Of a stretch of DNA of 64,000 nt, positions 23,990-32,466 are shown piece after piece. Every line of letters begins with the position of its first letter. The stretch's first letter is position 1. The stretch is from Marixanthomonas sp002364245 (GTDB taxonomy: Bacteria > Bacteroidota > Bacteroidia > Flavobacteriales > Flavobacteriaceae). The notes under the pieces are model-generated. The model did no database searches, was not told the DNA's origin, and was given only the letters and a program-made list of their open reading frames with translations. The position numbers and the translations under genes were made by a program. The stretch covers positions 1 through 64,000 of the forward strand of contig CAXAZF010000004.1 of the NCBI GenBank assembly GCA_963973455.1, in the 5' to 3' direction.

Positions 23990-26416
23990 TTAAATACCGT
24001 ATAAAACAACTTCCTTCTCTGAGCCTTTAACAACTATGCCAACTTTACCTTTTGAGGATAACCTACCAATTTCTGAAGCAGAAGTACCGTAAACAGGAAA
24101 ACCATTTAAAGCATCTCCAGATGCATTAAAAACATAAACTTTGCTTTCTTGGGTTTCGGTCGTGGTAATATATTTATTTCGGTTTACCATAAATATTTTT
24201 GGTTGGGTGTAAATACCAAATGGTAATTCAGTGAGCTTACTGTTAATGCGCAATAGGTTGTCATCCATAGTGGCTTTTACGTTTCCGTTTACCACAAAAC
24301 CATAGCTGTTACTTACATCGAGGGTTTGTGTAGTTGTTTTTCCAGTCTGCGAAATACTTACCTTGTTATTGTCTTTAGTAATTACCACAAAGTTATTTCC
24401 TTCTTCTTCAATAGGTATTTCAGAAAACTCAAACTTTTTTGAGAGCGGAACACGTACTTTTCCAGTTCGGTGCAAAATGTTCAAATGGCCGTTTTCTTCA
24501 GCAATAACAATATAATCTTTATTGCCCATGCGTATGTGTTGGGGTGGTAACACTATATTGCTTTTGGCTTTTTCAAAAGTAAACCCTTTTACAATCTTCC
24601 CGTTGTTGTTATACATAAATAACTCTTTGCCTTGGGTGATGATAAAACGGTATTTGCGGTTGTTGTCGTAATCGAAAACGGAGAGTGGTTGTGTTATTTC
24701 ATCTTTAAATTGAAGTGGGAAAGGCGACACATTATTTCCGGTTCTGTCTAAAACATAAAAGTTGTTTTTTGTGACAAAAGCCAATTGCTTTTTGCCGTTG
24801 CGCAGGATATCCACTTCATGGATTTTACCAAGAATGGGATTGTCCATTTTTTTGGTCCAAAGCGTTTTTCCTTCTTCTGAAATAAAATACAACTTATTCC
24901 CAATATCCTGTACAACGATGTCTTTTCCATTGGTCCGGTGATTGGTAAATAGCTGAGGTTCACCTAAAACAGTATTTTCCAGTTCAATGCTGAATTGTTC
25001 AGAAACTGTTCCTTTTTGCTGTTTATTTTCTGAAGCTTCTTTGCATACCAAATTTACGTGTGCAAAATCACGATCGTATGTAAACTGAAGCAAGGCCAAC
25101 GGATAGTTTGATAGGGAAATAGTTGAAATTTCCGTAGAAAAATATGGCGCAACCGCGTCTGTAATTCGATTTCCCATTTTGTAAATTAAAATGGAAGAAG
25201 CATTGCTCAATTGCGTTGAAGCATCTTCAAAATAATGGCTTTTACCTAATACATCATTGTTTTTATAAGCAGTAATAATGGCTTGTGTAACCGCTTCGTT
25301 TTCTGAAATCACAAAAAAATCATCCAATTGAAAAGCTTGCGATAGTTCAGCGTTACTAACTAATGGGTTAAGGGTTTGATGTAATAAATTGGGTTGGTTA
25401 AAATCATAAATAGTCGTTTCTCGAAATGAGTTGTTTTCTGAAATAAACCGTCCCAACGCTTCATTGGTCATATCAGTGTCAATACTTTTTAATACGATTG
25501 CATTTCCTTCTTTCAGAAAAATTTCACCTACTTCATTAACCGAACCTAAAATATTTCCTATGTTTTCAGAAGAATTTAATTTTTGAAACGGTTGTAGGTT
25601 CTTGCTCAAAGCTGTGGCATTATTATACGTGTACGAATTAGCAGCTAAGGCGTCATTAGGTATTATTTGCTCCAAATCGTTTTGTTGCGGTACCTGCCCT
25701 TCGAAAACCCGAAGTAATTGTGGTACGGTATCTCGCGCCAAAGCAACTCCAGTGGCCGTGAATGCATTGGGCAATACTGAAATGTCCAAAGCTATATTTG
25801 TAGCAAAGTTCACATTGGTTGAGTCGTTTACATACACCTTTGGGTTGTTGATGACAGCTGTAAGTTCACTGCTTTCTTTAACCGAAATAGCTTTTTTAAA
25901 GTTTGGTGTCTGTTCGTTTTTTCCCTTTAAAATAGTTGTGATTATTTCTTGCGAGCTACTGGCTATAAAAACACTGTCCTGAATAGCAGAATATGCTGTT
26001 TTGTTATCAATGGTGATGCGTTGCAAGGAAATGTCATCAAATTTCAAAGTTTCAACTGAGCGGTTTTGAATGGAATCGGTTTTGAAAACGGTAGAATCCT
26101 GTCGAGCAACGAAAGTGTAATCGGTTACACTATCATTACGAGCGCTTATTGAAAGGTAGCTTTCGTTTTTTGGGCTGAGGTATTTAAAAAGGTTGTGCGT
26201 TTCAGAAAAATAGGTGGTGAGGTTTGTGTTGCTGAATTCTGAAATAAGCGCGCTATTCTTTAAATCGTTCTGTAAGGTTTCAAAATTTGAAATCTTTAAT
26301 ACCAAATCGCTGTCTTGCGGAACAAAATCGATTAAATCCCCTTTTTTTGAAGCAGATTGATCACAGCCCCAAAGCAAAACAACAAAAACTATTGCTAAAA
26401 TTTTAGTGTACCCCAT
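23990..26416 (-). CDS. large lipoprotein with probable beta-propeller C-terminal half
   Basis: 808 residues with lipobox VVLLWGC (Cys about 18). The N-terminal half begins LIDFVPQDSDLVLKISNFETL and resembles DUF3352-type envelope proteins that open with FVPxDxxxVxxxxD/N. The C-terminal half (~500-808) reads as repeated four-stranded blades (GKDIVVQDIGNKLYFISEEG, KQLAFVTKNNFYVLDRTGN, DYIVIAEENGHLNILHRTGK). I recall homologues lying next to rnhB in flavobacteria, but the function is not known. It is probably anchored in the outer membrane. Confidence 0.8.
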   Translation of the reverse strand: MGYTKILAIVFVVLLWGCDQSASKKGDLIDFVPQDSDLVLKISNFETLQNDLKNSALISEFSNTNLTTYFSETHNLFKYLSPKNESYLSISARNDSVTDYTFVARQDSTVFKTDSIQNRSVETLKFDDISLQRITIDNKTAYSAIQDSVFIASSSQEIITTILKGKNEQTPNFKKAISVKESSELTAVINNPKVYVNDSTNVNFATNIALDISVLPNAFTATGVALARDTVPQLLRVFEGQVPQQNDLEQIIPNDALAANSYTYNNATALSKNLQPFQKLNSSENIGNILGSVNEVGEIFLKEGNAIVLKSIDTDMTNEALGRFISENNSFRETTIYDFNQPNLLHQTLNPLVSNAELSQAFQLDDFFVISENEAVTQAIITAYKNNDVLGKSHYFEDASTQLSNASSILIYKMGNRITDAVAPYFSTEISTISLSNYPLALLQFTYDRDFAHVNLVCKEASENKQQKGTVSEQFSIELENTVLGEPQLFTNHRTNGKDIVVQDIGNKLYFISEEGKTLWTKKMDNPILGKIHEVDILRNGKKQLAFVTKNNFYVLDRTGNNVSPFPLQFKDEITQPLSVFDYDNNRKYRFIITQGKELFMYNNNGKIVKGFTFEKAKSNIVLPPQHIRMGNKDYIVIAEENGHLNILHRTGKVRVPLSKKFEFSEIPIEEEGNNFVVITKDNNKVSISQTGKTTTQTLDVSNSYGFVVNGNVKATMDDNLLRINSKLTELPFGIYTQPKIFMVNRNKYITTTETQESKVYVFNASGDALNGFPVYGTSASEIGRLSSKGKVGIVVKGSEKEVVLYGI

Positions 26417-26532
26417 CTGTACAAAAATAACAAGTAATTTGCCTAGATTAAATTAACTTGTTGACGATTTATTGACGGGTTGTTAACAGTTAGATATTTA
26501 ATTTTATGTATGGTTATTAATTAAAAATATAC

Positions 26533-27144
26533 TTAAGACCATAGGTCGATACAGAACCTTTCATAATTTTCCGCGCTTTTGCGAGCACTTTTTGGGTTTT
26601 CTCTTGCTAATTGTTTAGCAGTATCTGAATCGTATACTTTTTCACCGTTTAATTTTTGATCTGTAAACCAAAGGTGGACGAGTTCATGAATGTAGATAGA
26701 GGCTATTTTATCAGTGTCAATACCATTTTTAAATATTTTTGGGAAAACCATAAATTTACGAGCGCTGAAATGCCCCATTTCATTTCTCGCATTAGAAGTT
26801 CTTTCTCCTTGAGGTCGTAATCTTATTTTTAAACCTTTGTTTATTCTTCGGCTAACTGAGCGCATTCGGTTTCGTACTTTTTTTACCTGTCCTTTACGGT
26901 CTACTTTTCCAAACCAAGTTCGAAGCAATGTATTGTTGTTGAAGTTTTTAATCCAATCTTTTTTTCTACCATTGGTAATGTTTTCAATATAACGGCAACC
27001 CTTTCCTGCCATTTGTTCACTTTTTACCGCTGCTTGCATCAATGCCTGTTTTGCGTTTCCAGTATTTAGACCGTGATTTCCTAAATCTGATTTAAGTTCG
27101 TCTAGCTTATTAGTTCGTGAAGGCAATATTACTTTGTGTGACAT
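26533..27144 (-). CDS. leaderless aspzincin-like (M35/PF14521-type) metallopeptidase
   Basis: 203 residues. HELVH (H153, E154, H157) is a zincin site. The rest of the aspzincin signature is visible: WFG at 77-79 before the active site, then Y171, LA at 179-180, P184 and SAENYERF at 190-197, with the same Tyr-to-LA spacing as fungal Lys-specific endopeptidases. The third zinc ligand is normally Asp three residues before that Tyr; here the residue is Glu168 (Asp162 is the nearest Asp). There is no signal peptide, lipobox or T9SS tail, so it is cytoplasmic or exported another way. The N-terminal ~130 residues are basic. It stands alone between AT-rich spacers, with an operator-like palindrome upstream, and may be acquired. 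Confidence 0.72.
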   Translation of the reverse strand: MSHKVILPSRTNKLDELKSDLGNHGLNTGNAKQALMQAAVKSEQMAGKGCRYIENITNGRKKDWIKNFNNNTLLRTWFGKVDRKGQVKKVRNRMRSVSRRINKGLKIRLRPQGERTSNARNEMGHFSARKFMVFPKIFKNGIDTDKIASIYIHELVHLWFTDQKLNGEKVYDSDTAKQLARENPKSARKSAENYERFCIDLWS

Positions 27145-27246
27145 AATTTAAATTTTACTAGTTATTAATAAACCTTTATAAAAAGCATTTTTATCTATTG
27201 CTTTTATTTTTATAACTATAAAATTATATATCAATACTTGTCAAGA

Positions 27247-27284
27247 GTAACAGATATGTTACAAAGTATATCTCATATGTAACA
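27247..27284. promoter_or_regulatory. operator-like palindrome with extra half-site
   Basis: GTAACA (27247-27252), four bases, then TGTTAC (27257-27262) form a perfect 16-base dyad. A third GTAACA half-site lies at 27279-27284, 32 bases (about three helical turns) from the first. It is 103 bases upstream of the minus-strand peptidase gene. Its role as a repressor or activator site is inferred from symmetry only. Confidence 0.4.
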
Positions 27285-27327
27285 CTTTAAAAAGATTAAA
27301 AAAGAAACTATAATACTTTGTTAGGTT

Positions 27328-27927
27328 TTAAAGAGGCAGTTTCAATTGCTCAGGTAGCAGTTTAAAACTTTTACGATGATATGCGGTTGCCCCCAATTTT
27401 TTAATGGCTTCACGGTGTTCTTTAGTGGGGTAGCCTTTGTTGTTCTTCCAATTGTACTCTGGGTGCTGTTTGTGAATGCGTGCCATAAAAGCATCTCGCT
27501 CAGTTTTTGCCAAAATTGATGCAGCAGCAATATGCAGGTATTTACCATCGCCTTTTATCACACATTCAAAAGGTGTTTTTCCGTAGGGCTTAAAGCGGTT
27601 GCCGTCTATGGCGATAAATTGAGGTTGAAGCACTAATTTTTCAATAGAACGGTGCATCGCTAAAATAGAAGCATTCAGAATGTTAATTTCGTCTATTTCA
27701 TTCATCATTACGTGTGTGTATGCGTAACAAATTGCTTCTTTTTCAATTATTTGTTTCAGTTCAATCCGCTTTTTTTCTGAAAGTTGTTTGCTGTCGTTTA
27801 AAAAAGGGTGGCTAAAATCATCAGGTAGAATAACAGCTGCAGCGGTAACAGGGCCTGCTAAACAGCCTCTTCCGGCTTCGTCTGTACCACATTCTATTAG
27901 GTTTTTATTTATTTTAAGCTTCAGCAT
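27328..27927 (-). CDS. rnhB: ribonuclease HII
   Basis: 199 residues, typical size. It cuts RNA in RNA-DNA hybrids and removes misincorporated ribonucleotides. Seen: ECGTDEAGRGCLAGPV with the first catalytic Asp and Glu, LNDSKQLSEKKR, AIDGNRF with another catalytic Asp, ASILAKTERDAFM, and GYPTKEHREAIKKLGATAYHRKSF near the end. The divergent porin gene starts 61 bases upstream, with opposed TAnnTTTG-like elements overlapping between them. Confidence 0.95.
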   Translation of the reverse strand: MLKLKINKNLIECGTDEAGRGCLAGPVTAAAVILPDDFSHPFLNDSKQLSEKKRIELKQIIEKEAICYAYTHVMMNEIDEINILNASILAMHRSIEKLVLQPQFIAIDGNRFKPYGKTPFECVIKGDGKYLHIAAASILAKTERDAFMARIHKQHPEYNWKNNKGYPTKEHREAIKKLGATAYHRKSFKLLPEQLKLPL

Positions 27928-27988
27928 TAAAATTTAAAATAAAGAATTCCGTTCAAAAGTATACCTTTGCCTTGAAAGTAAAAAATCA

Positions 27989-29884
27989 ATGAAACACCTA
28001 CTTTTACTACTTCTTTTTCTCCCTTTTGGAAACTGCCTGTTTGCTCAGGATGACCCTTCTGAAAAAACCGAAAAACCGGAAAAGCCACCTATTGAATTAT
28101 ACAAAATCATTTCAGCAGATCGCGATACAACACATTTGGATACTACATTAAGTGTTCAAAAATTATATAAATTTAATTATTTGCGAAAGGATAATTTTGA
28201 ATTGTTACCGTTTTCAAATGTAGGGCAACCCTATAATTCGTTGGCTTATAATTTTGATGAGTTGAATTTGAAGCCGTTGTTTGTAGCGCAATCACACCAT
28301 TTTAATTATATGGATGTTGGTGATATGAAATATTACAGTGTTCCCACACCATTATCTGAGCTATACTTTAAAACTGCCTTTGAACAAGGCCAGCAGTTGG
28401 ACGCTTTTTTTACGGTAAACACCAATGAACAGTTTAATTTTTCAGTGGCTTACAAAGGGGTTCGGTCATTAGGAACCTATCAAAATATTTTAACCAGTAC
28501 CGGAAATTTCCGCTTTACTACCAATTATCATACAAAGAGTAAACGATATAAAATACGTGCTCACATTGCTGCCCAAGATATTTTAAATGAAGAAAACGGT
28601 GGATTGCCACCTAATTCAATCGATTTGTTTGTGAATGATGACCCCGAATTTAATGATCGTGGACGAATTGATGTAAATTTTGAAGATGCCGAAAACCTTT
28701 TAAAAGGATTGCGTTTTTATGCCGATCATGAGTATGAATTAATTAGTCAACGAGATAGCACCAATTATAATGTGTTGGCAGTCGGGAACCGTTTCAGCTT
28801 TGAAGAAAAATCATTTTTGTACACGCAAGATGCTCCTTATGAAGGCTACGGGGAGTCGTATGAAAATTCAAATTTACGTACACGAACAAATTTAGAAGAT
28901 TTTAATGTACAAGGCTATGCTCGGTTAGAAAACAGCCTTATAGGGACTATTAGTGCTTTTGCGGGTTATACAGATTATAATTACGGCTACAATTCGGTTT
29001 TAATTTTAGACGAAGGACGCATCTCAAACCGATTACAAGGAAATTTAATTCAGTTTGGGGCTGGGTATAAAAAACAATACCGTGGCTTTGAGCTTTCAGG
29101 AAAAGGAGCCATCAATATTTCGGGCGATTATGATGCTAATTATTTAACGGGAGCGGCTTCTTTTTCATTTAATGAAGATAATAAAGTAGAAGCCTCTGTG
29201 AAGGTGCATTCTGTAGCGCCTAATTTTGGATATCAGCTCTACCAGAGTGATTATGTAAATTACAACTGGCAAAACAGTTTTGAAAACGTAAAAACGCAAG
29301 AATTAAAATTTGAGCTACAATCTAAAAAACTACTAAATGCTTCAGTAAGTTATACCGGAATAGATGATTATACCTATTATGCTATTCAGCAAAACGATTC
29401 AACCCCAACCCCACAGCAATTTGGTGACCGGGTGGATTATTTAAAGGTAAAAGCTCAAAAAGAATTCCGTTATGGAAAATTCGCCCTCGATAATACAGTG
29501 TTGTTTCAACAAGCAGTGAGTGGGGAAGAGGTGTTTAACGTTCCGCAAATTGTAACAAGAAACACCTTGTATTTTCAAGATGAATTGTTTAAAAAAGCAC
29601 TGTTTTTACAAACTGGGGTTACTTTAAAATACTTTACTGAATATAATATGAATGCCTATGACCCAGTTTTAGCAGAGTTTTATGTGCAAAATGACCAAGA
29701 ATTAGGTGGTTTTCCTTTGGTAGATTTATTTTTAAGTGCTAAAATTAGACAAACTCGAATCTTCTTTAAATGGGAGCATTTTAATCAATTGTTTAAAAGT
29801 ACAAATGACCAATTTTCTGCCCCTGGCTATCCATATCGGGATGCTGTAATACGGTTTGGGTTGGTATGGAACTTCTTTTTATAG
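27989..29884 (+). CDS. putative outer-membrane porin (Porin_10 type)
   Basis: 631 residues. The signal peptide (hydrophobic Leu/Phe run ending LFAQ) is followed by a Lys/Glu/Pro-rich segment, then repeated amphipathic beta strands ending in aromatic residues (FRFTTNYHTKSKRYKIRAHI, LFLSAKIRQTRIFFKW). The last strand AVIRFGLVWNFFL ends in Phe-Leu, close to the usual outer-membrane barrel end. The order LYKIIS.. DTTLSVQKLYKFNYLRKDNFELLPFSNVGQPYN is typical of the Bacteroidota putative porin family. Substrate unknown. A TACCTTTG (27962-27969) is a likely -7 element. Confidence 0.86.
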   Translation: MKHLLLLLLFLPFGNCLFAQDDPSEKTEKPEKPPIELYKIISADRDTTHLDTTLSVQKLYKFNYLRKDNFELLPFSNVGQPYNSLAYNFDELNLKPLFVAQSHHFNYMDVGDMKYYSVPTPLSELYFKTAFEQGQQLDAFFTVNTNEQFNFSVAYKGVRSLGTYQNILTSTGNFRFTTNYHTKSKRYKIRAHIAAQDILNEENGGLPPNSIDLFVNDDPEFNDRGRIDVNFEDAENLLKGLRFYADHEYELISQRDSTNYNVLAVGNRFSFEEKSFLYTQDAPYEGYGESYENSNLRTRTNLEDFNVQGYARLENSLIGTISAFAGYTDYNYGYNSVLILDEGRISNRLQGNLIQFGAGYKKQYRGFELSGKGAINISGDYDANYLTGAASFSFNEDNKVEASVKVHSVAPNFGYQLYQSDYVNYNWQNSFENVKTQELKFELQSKKLLNASVSYTGIDDYTYYAIQQNDSTPTPQQFGDRVDYLKVKAQKEFRYGKFALDNTVLFQQAVSGEEVFNVPQIVTRNTLYFQDELFKKALFLQTGVTLKYFTEYNMNAYDPVLAEFYVQNDQELGGFPLVDLFLSAKIRQTRIFFKWEHFNQLFKSTNDQFSAPGYPYRDAVIRFGLVWNFFL

Positions 29885-29939
29885 CTTCGGCTTCGCTCAG
29901 CTACCTTGCAGTATGCGTGCCTTTAAATTTTACATAAAT

Positions 29940-29968
29940 AAAAACCCGACTTAAAAAGCCGGGTTTTT
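29940..29968. terminator. bidirectional terminator
   Basis: AAAAACCCGAC (29940-29950) and GCCGGGTTTTT (29958-29968) pair with one mismatch. An A run lies on one side and a T run on the other, between convergent genes (the porin and the acyl-CoA dehydrogenase). Confidence 0.8.
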
Positions 29969-30009
29969 GTTTTATATGTAGGTCACTGAGAGAGGTCGAT
30001 GTGCTGAGA

Positions 30010-31152
30010 CTAATCCCGCAACAACCCTCTTGAAATAACAATCTTCTGTATTTCGCTAGTTCCTTCGTAAATCTGTGTGATTTTTGCATCACGCATTAAA
30101 CGTTCTACGTGGTATTCCTTTACAAAACCGTTTCCGCCGTGTACTTGTACCGCTTCAACAGTAGTGTCCATTGCTACTTTACTGGCGTACAATTTCGCCA
30201 TTGCGCCACTCATATCATAGTTGTTTCCTTGGTCTTTATCCCAAGCTGCTTTCATTACTAAATGACGGGCTGCTGTGATTTCGGTATGCATATCGGCCAA
30301 TTTAAAGGCAATAGCTTGGTGGTTTGAAATTTCAGTACCAAAAGCTTTTCTAATTTTAGAGTAGTCGCGAGCCAACTCGTATGCTCCAGCTGCGATTCCC
30401 AAGGCTTGTGCAGCAATACCAATGCGGCCACCACTTAAGGTTTTCATGGCAAATGTAAATCCGAAGCCATCTTCACCAATTCGATTTTCTTTAGGAACTT
30501 TTACATCGTTAAAGTTTAATGTATGCGTATCACTTCCACGAATTCCTAATTTATCTTCTTTAGGGCCTACCTCAAAACCATCCCAGCTTTTTTCAACTAT
30601 AAAGGCGTTAATTCCCCTATGTCCTTTTTCTTTATCGGTTTGAGCGATTACCAGATAATAATCGGCTGTGCCACCATTGGTTATCCAGTTTTTAGTTCCG
30701 TTTAAAATGTAGTGATCACCTTTGTCAATTGCAGTAGTGCGCTGCGAAGTTGCATCACTACCAGCTTCTGGCTCACTTAAACAAAATGCCCCGATGGATT
30801 CTCCAGTGGCTAATTTTGTTAAGTATTTCTGTTTTTGTTCTTCAGAACCGTAGGTTTCCAGTCCCCAACAAACTAACGAATTGTTTACAGATACAATTAC
30901 AGAACACGAAGCGTCAATTTTACTCAACTCTTCCATTGCCAAAACGTAGCTCACGGTATCCATACCGCCACCGCCATATTTTGGATCTACCATCATTCCG
31001 AGAAAGCCAAGCTCGGCCATTTTTTTAACCTGTTCTGCAGGGAACTCTTGTTTGTTGTCACGCTCAATGACCCCGGGCTTTAATTCGTTATTTGCAAAAT
31101 CGCGTGCTGCATCGCGAATCATGATATGTTCTTCGGAAAGACTGAAATCCAT
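30010..31152 (-). CDS. acyl-CoA dehydrogenase (short-chain/butyryl type)
   Basis: 380 residues, the usual length. A flavoprotein that oxidises acyl-CoA to trans-2-enoyl-CoA in beta-oxidation or amino acid breakdown and passes electrons to ETF. Seen: GAFCLSEPEAGSDA for substrate and FAD contact, YILNGTKNWITNG, IRKAFGTEISNHQAIAFKLAD, and the C-terminal IYEGTSEIQKIVISR with the usual catalytic Glu. Which chain length it prefers cannot be told here. It has its own promoter (31188-31217). Confidence 0.93.
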   Translation of the reverse strand: MDFSLSEEHIMIRDAARDFANNELKPGVIERDNKQEFPAEQVKKMAELGFLGMMVDPKYGGGGMDTVSYVLAMEELSKIDASCSVIVSVNNSLVCWGLETYGSEEQKQKYLTKLATGESIGAFCLSEPEAGSDATSQRTTAIDKGDHYILNGTKNWITNGGTADYYLVIAQTDKEKGHRGINAFIVEKSWDGFEVGPKEDKLGIRGSDTHTLNFNDVKVPKENRIGEDGFGFTFAMKTLSGGRIGIAAQALGIAAGAYELARDYSKIRKAFGTEISNHQAIAFKLADMHTEITAARHLVMKAAWDKDQGNNYDMSGAMAKLYASKVAMDTTVEAVQVHGGNGFVKEYHVERLMRDAKITQIYEGTSEIQKIVISRGLLRD

Positions 31153-31187
31153 AAGTTTGTTTTAAAAATGTATTACTAAAAGTCGTG

Positions 31188-31217
31188 CAAAGATACCGTA
31201 ATTAAAGTAAATTTCAA
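31188..31217 (-). promoter_or_regulatory. Bacteroidota-type promoter for acyl-CoA dehydrogenase
   Basis: On the minus strand TTG (31215-31217) is followed after 19 bases by TATCTTTG (31188-31195). It lies 36 bases upstream of the ATG at 31152. Confidence 0.65.
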
Positions 31218-31335
31218 ACCTACTGTTAGCGGACAGGCAACAAATATTAAAAAGGTTGAATTTTCGTGTTCAATATAAAATTTAATTCCTCTTTTAAAAG
31301 GCGTTTAGAGGATGTTATTTCATTAATTTTACAAT

Positions 31336-32400
31336 ATGAAAAAAACCAGTTACCACGTTCTCGGTGTGATGAGTGGCACTTCTCTCGATGGGATTGACGT
31401 GGCAGAGTGTTTTTTTGATGTTTCAGAAGAAAAAAAATGGAGCTTTAAAATAGGTGCTTCTGAAACAATAGAATACCCTGCTGTCTGGAAAAAAACATTG
31501 CAAGAAGCTGTTCATTATTCCGAAGATAAACTCAGTGAATTAAACGAAAACTACACTAAATACCTTTCCCAAATAATTTCAGCATTTATATCAAAACACG
31601 AAATTACAGCTATTGATGCTGTTTGCAGCCACGGTCATACTGTTTTGCATGAGCCTGAAAAAGGGATCACGTTACAAATAGGGAACTTACCAAAACTTGC
31701 AAGATTAATTAACGAAAAAGTAGTTTGTGATTTCAGGGTTCAAGATGTTAAACTAGGAGGACAAGGAGCGCCTTTAGTTCCTATAGGTGATCAACTGCTT
31801 TTTTCAAATTTTGATTACTGCTTAAACCTTGGTGGCTTTGCAAATTGTTCTTTTGAAAAAAAGGGAAATAGATTTGCCTACGATATTTGTCCGGTAAATA
31901 TTGTTTTGAATTTATATGCCGAAAAACTAGGGCAATCTTATGATGAAGGTGGGAAAATGGCCGCTTCTGGCGAATTGAACAAAGACTTATTGAACCAATT
32001 AAATCACTTAAATTTTTATAATGAAGACCCGCCTAAATCGTTAGGGCTGGAGTGGGTAAAGGCGTATGTGTTTCCTATTTTAGAAGCTTCAAAAGAAACA
32101 CCAAGAAATATATTGCGCACTTTTACAGAGCATATTGCCATACAGTTGGCGTGTCAATTTTCCGAAGGAAAAAAAGTATTGATTACAGGTGGTGGAGTCT
32201 ATAATTCTTTTTTAATTGAACGTCTGCAAGCTATTAGAAATATTGAAATAGTAATTCTTTCCACCGAATTAATAGAAAATAAAGAAGCGCTAATTTTTGG
32301 GTTATTGGGCGTTTTAAAACTTCGAGATGAAGTAAATTGCCTAGCAAGTGTGACCGGAGCAAAAAAAGATCATTCGTCTGGAGTAGTTTTTAACATCTAA
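31336..32400 (+). CDS. anmK: anhydro-N-acetylmuramic acid kinase
   Basis: 354 residues. It phosphorylates and opens 1,6-anhydro-MurNAc to MurNAc-6-phosphate in cell wall recycling. Seen: GVMSGTSLDGIDVA at the N-terminus (nucleotide loop), CSHGHTVLHEP, DFRVQDVKLGGQGAPLVP, LNLGGFAN and VLITGGGVYNSFL. It matches the wall-turnover role of the LysM glucosaminidase at 7672-8502. Confidence 0.94.
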   Translation: MKKTSYHVLGVMSGTSLDGIDVAECFFDVSEEKKWSFKIGASETIEYPAVWKKTLQEAVHYSEDKLSELNENYTKYLSQIISAFISKHEITAIDAVCSHGHTVLHEPEKGITLQIGNLPKLARLINEKVVCDFRVQDVKLGGQGAPLVPIGDQLLFSNFDYCLNLGGFANCSFEKKGNRFAYDICPVNIVLNLYAEKLGQSYDEGGKMAASGELNKDLLNQLNHLNFYNEDPPKSLGLEWVKAYVFPILEASKETPRNILRTFTEHIAIQLACQFSEGKKVLITGGGVYNSFLIERLQAIRNIEIVILSTELIENKEALIFGLLGVLKLRDEVNCLASVTGAKKDHSSGVVFNI

Positions 32401-32466
32401 AAATTAGCTAAAAAGAAGAGCAACCGTTTTTAAGTTTTTTATATTTGTAGCTTAACTTACCATTTA

